Below are positions 1 to 8,548 of a DNA stretch of 64,000 nucleotides, one piece after another. The notes beneath the pieces were generated by a model. The model was given only the letters and a program-made list of their open reading frames with translations, made no database searches and was not told the origin of the DNA. Each line of letters begins with the position of its first letter. The first letter of the stretch is position 1. The stretch spans positions 124,001-188,000 of the forward strand of contig NZ_QMDW01000003.1 of the NCBI RefSeq assembly GCF_003605635.1. Reading direction: 5' to 3'. Origin of the DNA: Halonotius pteroides. GTDB taxonomy: Archaea; Halobacteriota; Halobacteria; Halobacteriales; Haloferacaceae. A program made the translations under genes and the position numbers.

Positions 1-1
1 G

Positions 2-625
2 ACCGATCGCGGCTGTACTGTCACCCGCATCACGACCGTTCCCGATCAGATCGAGGTGATCGCCGCCGTTGTCAACGAGTATCGGGCTGACGACGACGCG
101 GTCATCGTTACCGGTGGGCTAGGGCCTACCCACGACGATCGCACGATGGAAGCGGTTGCTGCGGCGGTTGGCCGTGATCTCGAACACCATCCCGAGGCGG
201 AAGCCTGGCTCACCACCGAGGGCGGATACAGTGCCGCCGAACTCGACGCGGGCACCACTGACCTGCCGGCTGGCGCGCGAATGGTACCGAACGAAGCCGG
301 TGTCGCTCCCGGTGCTGTCATCGAGTCAATCTACGTACTCCCAGGGGTGCCCACAGAGATGAAAACCATGTTTGGGCATGTTGCTGCGGAGTTCAGCGGT
401 GAGCCGATCCACACCGAGGTGGTCGTCGCCGACGAACCCGAAAGCGCGCTGATCGACCGTCTTGAGACGGCACAACAGCGGTTCGCTGTCGATGTCGGCA
501 GCTATCCGGGCGAGTACGTTCGCGTCAAGTTCCGCGGCGGCGACCCCGAGGCTGTCGCGGCGGCGACCGACTGGTTTCGCCAGCAGGTAACCGTTGGCAA
601 CATCGATGACAACGACGACTCATAG
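2..625 (+). CDS. CinA-like molybdopterin-binding domain protein (5' end outside window)
   Basis: This is the C-terminal part of a competence/damage-inducible protein A (CinA) N-domain family member, the MoaB/MogA-like fold. The reading frame is open from the first bases, so the start codon lies before the window. Near the visible N-terminus the family signature GGLGPTHDD appears, the characteristic molybdopterin-binding-fold loop, followed by a PGVPTEM motif. In archaea this domain usually stands alone without the deamidase part of bacterial CinA, and the acidic tail ending at 625 fits that. The exact substrate of archaeal stand-alone CinA is not established; pyridine-nucleotide repair or pterin binding are possibilities. 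Confidence 0.85.
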   Translation, partial: TDRGCTVTRITTVPDQIEVIAAVVNEYRADDDAVIVTGGLGPTHDDRTMEAVAAAVGRDLEHHPEAEAWLTTEGGYSAAELDAGTTDLPAGARMVPNEAGVAPGAVIESIYVLPGVPTEMKTMFGHVAAEFSGEPIHTEVVVADEPESALIDRLETAQQRFAVDVGSYPGEYVRVKFRGGDPEAVAAATDWFRQQVTVGNIDDNDDS

Positions 626-634
626 CGCGGACGG

Positions 635-745
635 CTACGACCGAAACAGATGGGCCAGCCAGCCGAGGGTCAAGGCGATACTCGCAACCAACACGACGGC
701 GGCCGTCTCGAAGATCGGCAACGGCGCGGTCTCCAGTGGAGTCAT
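635..745 (-). CDS. Small single-span membrane protein (36 aa)
   Basis: A 36-codon reading frame (ATG at 745, TAG at 635-637) lies in the gap between two genes on the opposite strand. The product has a short acidic/proline N-terminus, one strongly hydrophobic segment (about residues 14-31, rich in Ala, Val and Leu) and a short basic end (HLFRS). Such one-helix mini-proteins are common in haloarchaea and often missed by gene finders. No function can be assigned. Its stop lies 9 bases from the end of the CinA-like gene, so the two are convergent. Support is composition, the clean membrane helix and fit to the gap; conservation was not tested. Confidence 0.45.
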   Translation of the reverse strand: MTPLETAPLPIFETAAVVLVASIALTLGWLAHLFRS

Positions 746-834
746 TACCCGCCGGTAGCGTGCCGACCGGCTTAATTCCTTGAGTCTCCGCGTCGGTGCA
801 GGCCACTTTTCACTGCCGCCGCCATCTGGTTGGT

Positions 835-1923
835 ATGCGCCTTGGGTTCCTCGTTAATCCGATCGCCGGAATGGGCGGGCGTGTCGGCCTGAAAGGAACC
901 GATGGGAAGGTCGCCGATGCTGTCGCCCGTGGTGCTGCGCCCCGCTCGCCGGCGCGTGCCAGCCGGGCCTTAACGCAGTTGGCCGACCACGGTGCTGACA
1001 TCGATCTCGTTACCGCTGGCGAGCCGATGGGGGCGGCCGAAGCGCGGGCCGCTGGATTTGAGCCAACGATTGCTTTTGAGCCGACCATCGGCGATGCTGC
1101 GGCAGTCACCGACGGTGTATCCACCACAACCGCCAGCGACACCGCCAGTGCCGTCGCTGCCTTCGTTGATCACGGGGTTGATCTCGTGGTCTTTGTCGGC
1201 GGCGATGGAACGGCCGTTGATGTCGCTGAGGGGCTGGCCGACACCGGGGTTCCGATGCTCGGTGTGCCCGCCGGTGTCAAGGTCTACTCCTCGGCGTTTG
1301 CGGTCTCCCCCGAGGCCGCCGCGGATGTCGCTGTCGAATTCGATAGAACCGAACAGCGGGAGGTCATGGATATCGACGAGGATGCCTATAGAGCCGGCGA
1401 GGTCAGTCCCGAACTCCGAGCCATCGCAGCAGTGCCGGTTGCCGACGACCTCCAGTCGGCCAAACAGCGCGGTGGCGGGACGGTTTCGGCCCTTGCCGAA
1501 GGGATCGCCAACAGCGTTGACCCCGAGACGACCTACGTGCTTGCCCCCGGGTCGACGCTCGGGGCGATCAAAACGGCTCTCGGCTTTGAGGGCTCACCGC
1601 TTGGGGTTGATGTTTGGCGAGACGGACAGGTGCTTGCAGCCGACGCGAGCGAAGCCGAGATCCTGGACTCACTTGGCGAGACCAACACCATCATCGTCTC
1701 ACCGATCGGCGGACAGGGGTTCATCTTCGGCCGCGGGAACCCTCAACTCTCACCCGCGGTCATCCGACAGGCGAGCGTTGCGATCGTCGCCTCACAATCG
1801 AAACTCGATGACCTGCGGGTGTTGCGTGTCGACACCGACGACCCGGAACTTGACGCTGAACTCCGCGGCTGGCGGACGGTTCGCGTCGGTCGCGTTGAAA
1901 CCCGCATGCTTCGAATCGTATAG
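835..1923 (+). CDS. ATP-NAD/AcoX kinase family protein
   Basis: This 362-residue protein belongs to the archaeal ATP-NAD kinase-like family related to AcoX. The N-terminus carries the family signature NPIAGMGGRVGLKGTDG (residues 8-24), and the diacylglycerol-kinase/NAD-kinase nucleotide loop GGDGT is at 122-126. The start at 835 is preferred because homologues begin with M-x-L-G-F-LVNP; an upstream in-frame codon at 796 adds 13 atypical residues. The family is thought to phosphorylate NAD or a related small molecule with ATP, but many members are uncharacterised, so the substrate is inferred. It stands alone, with a regulatory-looking gap before the phoU-like gene. Confidence 0.85.
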   Translation: MRLGFLVNPIAGMGGRVGLKGTDGKVADAVARGAAPRSPARASRALTQLADHGADIDLVTAGEPMGAAEARAAGFEPTIAFEPTIGDAAAVTDGVSTTTASDTASAVAAFVDHGVDLVVFVGGDGTAVDVAEGLADTGVPMLGVPAGVKVYSSAFAVSPEAAADVAVEFDRTEQREVMDIDEDAYRAGEVSPELRAIAAVPVADDLQSAKQRGGGTVSALAEGIANSVDPETTYVLAPGSTLGAIKTALGFEGSPLGVDVWRDGQVLAADASEAEILDSLGETNTIIVSPIGGQGFIFGRGNPQLSPAVIRQASVAIVASQSKLDDLRVLRVDTDDPELDAELRGWRTVRVGRVETRMLRIV

Positions 1924-1944
1924 CATGCCACACAACCACATATT

Positions 1945-2009
1945 AACATCTGCTGTAGTCAGCACATTAGTTCAACATCTGTTGTTCAATAAGCGTTGTA
2001 TGCATACAA
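1945..2009. promoter_or_regulatory. Direct repeat and 14-bp palindrome upstream of the PhoU-like gene
   Basis: Two near-identical 12-mers, AACATCTGCTGT (1945-1956) and AACATCTGTTGT (1974-1985), lie 29 bp apart, about three helical turns. They are followed by a perfect 14-bp palindrome TTGTATGCATACAA at 1996-2009. The palindrome overlaps the region where a TATA box would sit for a gene starting at 2038 (about 27-40 nt upstream), so a dimeric regulator bound there would block the basal factors. This is inference from position and symmetry. The downstream gene encodes a DNA-binding-type PhoU protein, so autoregulation is possible. Confidence 0.5.
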
Positions 2010-2037
2010 TTAAGATGTCGCCACCCTGAGAAAGGGT

Positions 2038-3066
2038 ATGGAAACACGGAAGGTACAGCGGTTAGGGCCCTCAACACTGGCGATGACGCTGCCGGCGGAG
2101 TGGACGAAGGAACACTACGTCGAAAAAGGCGATGAGGTCTCGATCCGGATGGGTGGAAAGGGAACGCTCACCGTGCTCCCGGAGTCCGCAAGCACCGGCG
2201 AAAGCGAAGCGGTGATCCACGCCGACAATCTCGATGCCGGCTCTGTCGAGCGGGCGATTGTCGCCCAGTATGTGTTGGGCCGGCGAGTGATCCACGTGCA
2301 GATGGAAGCTGATGCCCTTGAGTCTGAACACATCAACGCGGTCTATCAGGCCGAAACGCAGCTGATGGGGCTGGGCGTCATCGAGGAGACACCCGAACGT
2401 ATTGCGATTCGGTGTTCGGCTGACCCTGAGGACTTCACGCTGGATAATCTCTTAGAGCGACTCGAAAACACCGGTAGCACCATGCGCGGGGAGGCTGTCA
2501 AGGCGTTGGCCCACGGCAACCGTGATCTCGCCGAACGCGCGCTCAACCGCGAGCGACAGGCCAACAAGATCTTCGTCCTGCTGCTCAGACTCATCTTCAC
2601 CGCCTACCAGAACCCGAACCTCTGTCGGGCGGTTGGTCTTGATTCGAGCTTCCCGCTGATCGGCTACCGATCGGTGGCGAAAAATCTCGAACTCACCGCC
2701 GACAACGCCGAGGATATCGCCGAGATCGTTGCCTCAGCCGACGAGATGCCGGATGTCGAGAGCTCGACCATCCGCCGGATTCGGGAGTTCACCGACCAGA
2801 TCGACGAGTTGACCGCGATGGCCGTCCGCTCGGTTGTCGAACGTGACTACGATCTGACGATCCGGTGTCGACACCTCTTCGGTGAGATCTCTGACCGCGA
2901 ACAGGAGATCCTCAATGACCTCGAAGAGCTGCCAAACGAGGATCTGCTCCAGATCCGGGAGGTGCTCGTCAGTCTTCAGCACACCGCCGAGTATGCGATG
3001 CGAAACGCCGAGATCGCCGCGAACCTCGCGCTCAACGAGGAGTCCGAACACGTCGATATCACCTGA
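2038..3066 (+). CDS. PhoU domain protein with AbrB/SpoVT-like N-terminus
   Basis: This 342-residue phosphate-uptake regulator begins with an AbrB/SpoVT-type swapped-hairpin domain (about residues 1-50, starting METRKVQRLG and containing GDEV) followed by two PhoU helical bundles (about 115-330). In bacteria PhoU couples the Pst phosphate transporter to signalling; haloarchaeal AbrB-PhoU fusions are presumed DNA-binding regulators of phosphate genes. GAGAAAGGG just before the ATG could act as a ribosome-binding site. A palindrome and direct repeats upstream suggest regulated or autoregulated expression. No pst genes are adjacent; the only transporter of related type in the window is the PhnDCE-like set near 29-31.6 kb. 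Confidence 0.85.
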   Translation: METRKVQRLGPSTLAMTLPAEWTKEHYVEKGDEVSIRMGGKGTLTVLPESASTGESEAVIHADNLDAGSVERAIVAQYVLGRRVIHVQMEADALESEHINAVYQAETQLMGLGVIEETPERIAIRCSADPEDFTLDNLLERLENTGSTMRGEAVKALAHGNRDLAERALNRERQANKIFVLLLRLIFTAYQNPNLCRAVGLDSSFPLIGYRSVAKNLELTADNAEDIAEIVASADEMPDVESSTIRRIREFTDQIDELTAMAVRSVVERDYDLTIRCRHLFGEISDREQEILNDLEELPNEDLLQIREVLVSLQHTAEYAMRNAEIAANLALNEESEHVDIT

Positions 3067-3141
3067 GGCGGTCACCGATGCCGCTGTCGGCGTATCCCGG
3101 CGTTCGAATGAACTAAGCCACCCGACAGGGAACGTATATCC

Positions 3142-3327
3142 ATGGCTACCCACGAAACGGTGACCGACAAGGGACTCGGTGTTGCGATCGCCTGCGGGAC
3201 GGTTGCGGTGCTTGGGGCTGGACTCATGTTTGCCGGCGGCACCCAACGCACGAAGGCTTGGGGCTTTGCGGCGGCTGTCATCGCCGCTGGGCTCTCGGTG
3301 GCTGCACTCCAACTGTACGACGCCTGA
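3142..3327 (+). CDS. Small two-span membrane protein (61 aa)
   Basis: A 61-residue protein with a polar N-terminus and two hydrophobic segments (about residues 12-31 and 39-57) separated by a short basic turn (GGTQRTKAWG). The Ala/Gly-rich helices and the turn resemble small haloarchaeal membrane proteins known only as domains of unknown function; from memory it resembles the family catalogued as DUF7525, which I could not check. It lies between phoU and a small winged-helix gene on the same strand. Function unknown. Confidence 0.7.
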   Translation: MATHETVTDKGLGVAIACGTVAVLGAGLMFAGGTQRTKAWGFAAAVIAAGLSVAALQLYDA

Positions 3328-3391
3328 GCCCCTGCTTGACTGGAGTGAGCCGACGTAATCATTAAGCCGTTCAGTCCTCTAGCTATTATAG

Positions 3392-3616
3392 ATGACACAG
3401 TATACCGAGGAGGAACAACGGATCGTCGCCTATCTCCGTGACAGCGTTGCCCGCGGTGAGCGATATTTCCGGGCGAAGACCATCGCCGAGGCGATCGGTC
3501 TCTCCTCGAAGCAGGTTGGTGTCCGCCTGCCGCAGCTCGCCGAGAAATCCGACGATGTCGACATCGAAAAATGGAGTCGGGCCCGATCGACGACGTGGCG
3601 TGTCACCCCTGAGTAA
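3392..3616 (+). CDS. Small winged-helix protein (DUF7123-like)
   Basis: This 74-residue protein is almost entirely one helix-turn-helix/winged-helix unit: IVAYLRDSV (helix 1), then AKTIAEAIGLSSKQVGVRLP (helix-turn-helix), then a wing ending in WSRARSTTWRV. Very similar short proteins occur throughout haloarchaea (I recall the family as DUF7123). The pattern suggests DNA binding, but no target or ligand is known. A TATA-like ATTATAG lies immediately before the ATG, with AATCATTAAG further upstream at about -35. Confidence 0.75.
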   Translation: MTQYTEEEQRIVAYLRDSVARGERYFRAKTIAEAIGLSSKQVGVRLPQLAEKSDDVDIEKWSRARSTTWRVTPE

Positions 3617-3670
3617 CAATCAATCGCTGTTTCCGCGTCCTTTTTTACCCCGCCACCCCACCACTCTATA

Positions 3671-4090
3671 ATGACTGTCCGTGTCTCACGGACCTTCGAG
3701 TTCGATGTTCCCGGCGAGCAGATCTGGGCGTTTATTGCCGATCCCGAGCAACGCGCCGGCGCGATCAGCGTCGTCGATACCTTCACGATCCACGACGACA
3801 GCCGCGCGACGTGGCAGGTACAGCTGCCGATCCCCCTGCTCAACTCGACGGTCACCGTCGAAACCGAGGAGCTAATCCGCGAGCCGCCAACCAGAGTGAA
3901 ATTTGCGGGTCGCTCACGGGCACTCCGGGTGACCGGCGAACACACGATCACTGAAACCGACAGCGGTTGTCAACTCCACAATGAGTTCGTTGTCGACGGC
4001 CAACTCCCCGGCGTTGAGGGGTTCTTTAAGCGCAATCTTGATACCGAACTCGACAATCTTGAGGCTGCTCTCCGGGCGGATATCGACTGA
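3671..4090 (+). CDS. SRPBCC (START-like) family protein
   Basis: A 139-residue protein with the SRPBCC/CoxG-type lipid- or ligand-binding fold. It opens with the beta-strand pattern VRVSRTFEFDVPGEQIWAFI followed by the helix D-P-E-Q, and ends with a long C-terminal helix (FFKRNLDTELDNLEAAL) that closes the cavity in this fold. Substrates vary widely and cannot be predicted. It is followed after 2 bp by the nitrilase-family gene, suggesting co-transcription; the CoxG-like protein could carry or sense a related small molecule. Confidence 0.8.
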   Translation: MTVRVSRTFEFDVPGEQIWAFIADPEQRAGAISVVDTFTIHDDSRATWQVQLPIPLLNSTVTVETEELIREPPTRVKFAGRSRALRVTGEHTITETDSGCQLHNEFVVDGQLPGVEGFFKRNLDTELDNLEAALRADID

Positions 4091-4092
4091 CG

Positions 4093-4905
4093 ATGCAGGT
4101 CGCTGCGATCCAACTTGATATCGAGCCTGAAGCCGTCGAAACAAATCTTGATCGCGCCCACGAGGCGATCATTGATGCCGCGACAGCGGGTGCCGATCTC
4201 GCTGTTCTTCCCGAACAGTTCTGTGTTGGTTTCTTTGCCTTCGACGCCTATCCGACCCATGCTGTCGGGCTTGACGACGGATTATTCGACCGTCTTGCTG
4301 AGCTGGCTGCCGACAACGGCATCGCGCTTGTGGCTGGTAGCGTCGTCGAATCGCTTGCTGACAGCGCGGCCGCTGGTTACGATGTGCCGGCGACGGAGGG
4401 ATACGCCAACACATCCGTTTTCTTTGACCGCGACGGAACCAGGCGGAGTATCTACCGAAAACACCATCTCTTCGGCTACGAATCCGCGGAATCCGAGCTG
4501 TTGGTGCCCGGCGATTCGCTGTCGGTCGTCGAATTCGAGGGCCTGACGATCGGGACGACGACCTGCTATGATCTCCGGTTTCCGTCGCTGTACCGCCGGC
4601 TGCTCGACCGCGGTGTCGACTGTCTTGTCGTCCCAAGTGCGTGGCCGTATCCCCGGATCGAACATTGGGAGACGCTGGGTCGGGCCCGAGCGATCGAGAA
4701 CCTCAGCTACGTGATCGCGGTCAACGGCTCGGGCTCGTTCTCCGCGGCGGATGCAACGCTCTGTGGCCGCTCGACGGTTTACGATCCGTGGGGAACGGCC
4801 CGGGCCGCCGCTGGCGACGAGCCGACGACGCTCACCGCGACCGTCGAACCCGCGGTCGTCGACCGTGTTCGATCCTCCTTCCCCGCGCTTGCTGACCGCC
4901 GGTAG
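4093..4905 (+). CDS. Carbon-nitrogen hydrolase (nitrilase superfamily)
   Basis: This 270-residue enzyme has the complete nitrilase catalytic triad: Glu41 in VLPEQF, Lys123 in YRKHHLFGYE and Cys158 in TTCYDLRFPSLYR. The superfamily hydrolyses non-peptide C-N bonds (amides, carbamoyl groups, nitriles). The CYDLRFP context is typical of the omega-amidase/carbamoyl-putrescine-like branches rather than true nitrilases. The exact substrate is unknown. It starts 2 bp after the SRPBCC gene, so the two are probably one transcript. Confidence 0.88.
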   Translation: MQVAAIQLDIEPEAVETNLDRAHEAIIDAATAGADLAVLPEQFCVGFFAFDAYPTHAVGLDDGLFDRLAELAADNGIALVAGSVVESLADSAAAGYDVPATEGYANTSVFFDRDGTRRSIYRKHHLFGYESAESELLVPGDSLSVVEFEGLTIGTTTCYDLRFPSLYRRLLDRGVDCLVVPSAWPYPRIEHWETLGRARAIENLSYVIAVNGSGSFSAADATLCGRSTVYDPWGTARAAAGDEPTTLTATVEPAVVDRVRSSFPALADRR

Positions 4906-5683
4906 CTGATTGGTTTGCGGCTGCCGGTGGCTGATTACTTCGCCACACGGTGTCTGGTCTTGCGCCGAGACGACATGGACGGTGGATTTATACGCCGCAC
5001 TGACATACCTTTTGCTGCCGACGTATTGACGCTTTTCTCGTCACTGTCGGCACACACACCTCGCCGCCACGCCCGTCGGCCGCCACGCGGCACGATCCAC
5101 TCCGAGGATCGGGGGCGTCCTCGATCGGATCATCCGCCGCGCTCCTCGCCTTGTTGCAGTAACATAGTCCCGACCGAGCAGACGCTTTGACTCTCCCTTC
5201 TGTGTCATAGAGCTATACAATTGCCAACTGCAGTGGCAAATAGGCCAATAATATCAAACAATATCAGCGAAAAACAGTTTTTACTCAGCGAATATAATGG
5301 AATTACCGCAAACCGTGCAGTATATATACAATCAAGCTTGTTGGTTAAGGTAATGTTAATATCGGAGGTGACAGCCAACGGCGGTTGAGGCGGGACGCCG
5401 GGTTGTGGGCCGCAGTGTGCTCCACCCGGCGTATCGTGGTTGGGCCCCCTCACACTGCCGGTGGCTGTCGATGTGATGGCCGCTCCCCCATCGGGTGCTG
5501 GATGTGCGACCACGATGCCCAACGTACTGACGACCACCATACTCCACCCGCCTCTCACATCCGGGCGGCCACTCGTTTTCACCGAAATGCACATCGTCAA
5601 CAGCGACGCCCCTCGGGAGCAGAGCGGACTGTCGTACGCTCGTCACACGGGATGCTTTTAGGCCACAGCACAAAAGAGAGGAT
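4906..5683. other. 778-bp gap without a recognisable gene
   Basis: I see no convincing coding region here. The centre (about 5,210-5,350) is strongly AT-rich compared with the flanks, with several TAATATT-like stretches. The 3' part (about 5,370-5,640) is GC-rich and reads weakly in both directions. I looked for RNase P RNA and SRP RNA signatures and did not find them. The last 40 bases act as the promoter region of the small zinc-ribbon gene at 5,684. Confidence 0.4.
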
Positions 5684-5854
5684 ATGAAATCAACACGGAA
5701 AGGGCTCCGCAACGACGACCTGTATAAGGACAACTACGAGCGGATCGCCTGTGGTGAGTGCGAAGAGACGCTTCAACGAGAGAACGATCCTGACGAGGTA
5801 TTCGATATTCGAACCTGTCCCAACTGCGGGAAACAGTGGAAGGAACTCCCCTGA
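5684..5854 (+). CDS. Small zinc-ribbon protein (HVO_0758-like), 56 aa
   Basis: A 56-codon gene that starts MKSTRKGLR and contains two cysteine knuckles, CGEC (residues about 23-26) and CPNC (about 45-48), the classic four-Cys zinc ribbon. Length, N-terminal MKSTRKGL and C-terminal KQWKEL match the haloarchaeal HVO_0758-type zinc finger micro-proteins as I remember them. A purine-rich GAGAGGAT precedes the start. The stop lies only 4 bp from the stop of the FttA gene on the other strand. The function of the family is unsettled; roles in growth or biofilm regulation have been proposed for such haloarchaeal micro-proteins. Confidence 0.8.
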   Translation: MKSTRKGLRNDDLYKDNYERIACGECEETLQRENDPDEVFDIRTCPNCGKQWKELP

Positions 5855-5858
5855 TCGG

Positions 5859-7784
5859 TTACCGGAACCGGAACGTTTCGAGGTTTTTCGGCGCGAACGT
5901 CCGGATGTCGAACTCGTGGTAGAGCGCCGACGAGAGGTCTTGGACGGAGCGTTCGTCGCCGTGAACACAGAGGATCTTTTCTGGTCGTGGGTTCATCGTA
6001 CGGACGAAATCCATCAGCCCCTTGCGGTCAGCGTGTCCGGAGAACCCATCAACGGTTTCGACGCCCATGTTCAGGGTGAGGGTGTCGCCACGGCCACCGT
6101 TGTAGTCGTTGTTGACTGGAATCTCATCCCAGCCGTTTTGAATCCGATTGCCGAGCGTTCCTTGTGCCTGATAGCCAACGAAGACAAGTCGGGAGTCCGA
6201 ATCGCTGCCGAGATGTCGGAGCCACGACATAATTGGTCCACCGGTGATCATCCCCGAGGTTGAGAGGATGATCGACTGCTCGTCGTCGGCGACCGCCTGG
6301 CGTTCGTCCTCGCCGGCGTCGATGTGATTAAACTGATCGGCGAGGAACGGGTTTTTATTATCATGGAAGATCCGATCCTGCAGATCGTCTCGCAGGTATT
6401 CAGGATAGGTCGTGTGGATCGCTGTCGCCTCCCAGATCATCCCATCGAGGTGGATCGGCATCTCCGGGATCTTTCCGGTGCGCATCGCCTCCTCTAAGAC
6501 GAGCATGATCTCCTGGGAGCGGCCGACGGCGAAGGCCGGGATCAACACCGTTCCGCCGTCGTCGTAGGTCTCGTTGATGACCTCTAACAGCTTTTCCTCG
6601 GAGTCTTCCTGATCGGTTTGGTAGTCGTTGCGACCGCCGTAGGTTGATTCGAGCACGAGCGTTTCGACCCGCGGGAAGTCGTTGACCGCACCGTTGAACA
6701 GCCGCGTGTCGGTGTAGTGGATATCGCCGGAGAAGGCGACGTTGTAGAGCCCATCGCCGATATGGAAGTGGGTGACCGCCGAGCCGAGAATGTGGCCTGC
6801 GTTGTGGAAGGTGACCTTGATGTCGGGGGCGATGTCGGTCACGTCACCGTATTCAAGCGGGATCGCGTGTTTGATCGCCTCTCTGACCTGTTCAGAGTCA
6901 TACGGCGGCGTGCGGCCCTCCTTCGAGGCGACATCGAGATAATCGAGCTGGAGCAGCCCCATCAGATCCCGTGTCGGCTCTGTACAGTAGATCGGGCCAT
7001 CGTAGCCGTATTTGAAAAGCAGCGGAATGAGCGCGGAGTGATCGAGGTGGGCGTGGGTGAGCACGACGGCATCGATCGAATTCGGCCCGGAGCCGAGGGC
7101 TTCCGGCACCTGAAGGTATGGGACTTCGCCTTCTGCCCCTGGTTTGTCGCCACAGTCGATCAAGACCCGTGTCTCAGCGGTCTGGAGGAGAAACGCTGCC
7201 CGGCCGACCTCCCGACAACAGCCCAGCGTTGAGATCCGCACCCACTGGTCGCGGCCGATCTCCTCGCGGTGGATCTGTCGCCCCACGCGTTCGAGCACGT
7301 CGCGTCGCTCGTCGCGTTCCTGTTTGAGAAAGTTCCGGACGTTCGAGACGGTCGAGGATTCGATCGGCGGCGTGCGGACGACTTCGGGTGTCCACCCGAC
7401 TTCTCGGGTGATCTCCCGGAGCGTTGAGCCGTGGCGGCCGATCACCATGCCGGGTTTTTCGGCTTCGATGACGACTTCGCCGGTGTCCTCGTGGAAATCG
7501 AGATCGGTGACACCGGCGTCGTCGGGGATGACAGACCGAATCTTCGCGTCGGCACTGGCTGGATCCGAGAGTGCTTCCGGGTCGGGACGGACGGTGATCC
7601 GCTTTCGAAGCTTGCTGGCGAGGTTACGGACAAGATCGCCATCTTCCGCGAACTCCTTTGGGTGTGGTGTATAGATCACCAGCTCCGGGCCCTCGTATTT
7701 CACATCCGAGACGGTAATATCGGGTGGAACCTCTTCGTCGATCTCCGCTTTCAGGTCGTCGAGTTGCTTATCTACTGAGCTCAT
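5859..7784 (-). CDS. fttA: Archaeal CPSF-type ribonuclease / transcription termination factor FttA
   Basis: A 641-residue aCPSF1/FttA protein. N-terminal KH-type RNA-binding modules (residues about 1-140) contain the loop GRHG at 116-119. The metallo-beta-lactamase domain has the zinc motif HAHLDH at 244-249, and the beta-CASP region follows (about 380-520). The very C-terminal GHADR and HGDE motifs supply the remaining metal ligands. The family cleaves nascent RNA 3' ends behind U-rich terminators and releases RNA polymerase in archaea, so it acts as the housekeeping termination factor. Length is the family norm. It is divergent from the gene at 8,063. Confidence 0.95.
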   Translation of the reverse strand: MSSVDKQLDDLKAEIDEEVPPDITVSDVKYEGPELVIYTPHPKEFAEDGDLVRNLASKLRKRITVRPDPEALSDPASADAKIRSVIPDDAGVTDLDFHEDTGEVVIEAEKPGMVIGRHGSTLREITREVGWTPEVVRTPPIESSTVSNVRNFLKQERDERRDVLERVGRQIHREEIGRDQWVRISTLGCCREVGRAAFLLQTAETRVLIDCGDKPGAEGEVPYLQVPEALGSGPNSIDAVVLTHAHLDHSALIPLLFKYGYDGPIYCTEPTRDLMGLLQLDYLDVASKEGRTPPYDSEQVREAIKHAIPLEYGDVTDIAPDIKVTFHNAGHILGSAVTHFHIGDGLYNVAFSGDIHYTDTRLFNGAVNDFPRVETLVLESTYGGRNDYQTDQEDSEEKLLEVINETYDDGGTVLIPAFAVGRSQEIMLVLEEAMRTGKIPEMPIHLDGMIWEATAIHTTYPEYLRDDLQDRIFHDNKNPFLADQFNHIDAGEDERQAVADDEQSIILSTSGMITGGPIMSWLRHLGSDSDSRLVFVGYQAQGTLGNRIQNGWDEIPVNNDYNGGRGDTLTLNMGVETVDGFSGHADRKGLMDFVRTMNPRPEKILCVHGDERSVQDLSSALYHEFDIRTFAPKNLETFRFR

Positions 7785-8062
7785 ACGTCAACAAAACCTG
7801 CGCTGATCGCCGCCTCGTCGGTTGTTCGCTCGCCAGACTGCACCCCTGAGTAGTCGGGACGCCGTGGGATACTGCCGGTCGAACTGGAACATACTGAATA
7901 CGATCTGACAACTCCGCATGCGGGAACAGGCAGCGAAAACCCGCTTAGCTTCACCTACACAACCCTCGTTATAAAACCTCTTCGCAACGGCCTGTTTGGC
8001 GCCTGCTCGTTTCGTGTGGTGTCACCCACACACCCAAGCCGATTCGTTGCTTCCGCCCGTGT

Positions 8063-8548
8063 ATGCACATTACGCCGGATCGGGTGGCCGCCGAGCATGA
8101 CTGGGTTCGTCGGCACGCCGACGTTGTCGTGCCGATTCTCAACGAGACTCGGGGTCACCTCGGTGATCTCTTTGAGACCGAGGTCGATACTATAAGCGAA
8201 GCTACCTACCAACAGGCGGTCGATCGTGTGTTCGCCGACGGCGAGGTCGCGGTTAATCTCGCCGGCTACATCGCGCTGCTCCGGGAGCTCGATGTCGACG
8301 GCGACTATCCGGGTTTCGTTGTCGACGAGGTGTTGGGTCGCCAGCTTGCGGCGACGATCGCCGGCGGGCAACCGCTGTCGGTGCTCGCACAGGCAACGTT
8401 CCACATCGCGGATGTCCACACCCACGGCGACACCGATGAGGTGGCTGGCGCAGACGACCTCGACGCCGCGTTGGCCGCAGGGTTTCAGACGCGACTGCCG
8501 GGGTGGGACTGGCGGGTGGGTGAGAGTCAGTTCAGCGTCGATCCATAA
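8063..8548 (+). CDS. Haloarchaeal conserved protein of unknown function (161 aa)
   Basis: A mainly helical 161-residue acidic protein without transmembrane segments or cysteines. It begins MHITPDRVAAEHDWVRRHAD. Composition and codon use are typical for the genome and the reading frame fills the space between FttA and the dioxygenase gene exactly, so it is a real gene. I recognise it only as a haloarchaeal hypothetical. Conserved-looking His and Asp residues (FHIADVHTHGDTDE near 115-130) could be functional but no family motif is evident. Its stop abuts the convergent dioxygenase gene. Confidence 0.7.
   Translation: MHITPDRVAAEHDWVRRHADVVVPILNETRGHLGDLFETEVDTISEATYQQAVDRVFADGEVAVNLAGYIALLRELDVDGDYPGFVVDEVLGRQLAATIAGGQPLSVLAQATFHIADVHTHGDTDEVAGADDLDAALAAGFQTRLPGWDWRVGESQFSVDP

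Noticed and set aside
5370-5640. RNase P RNA or SRP RNA
   Set aside because: GC-rich non-coding block, but the conserved core motifs of either RNA could not be found on either strand.
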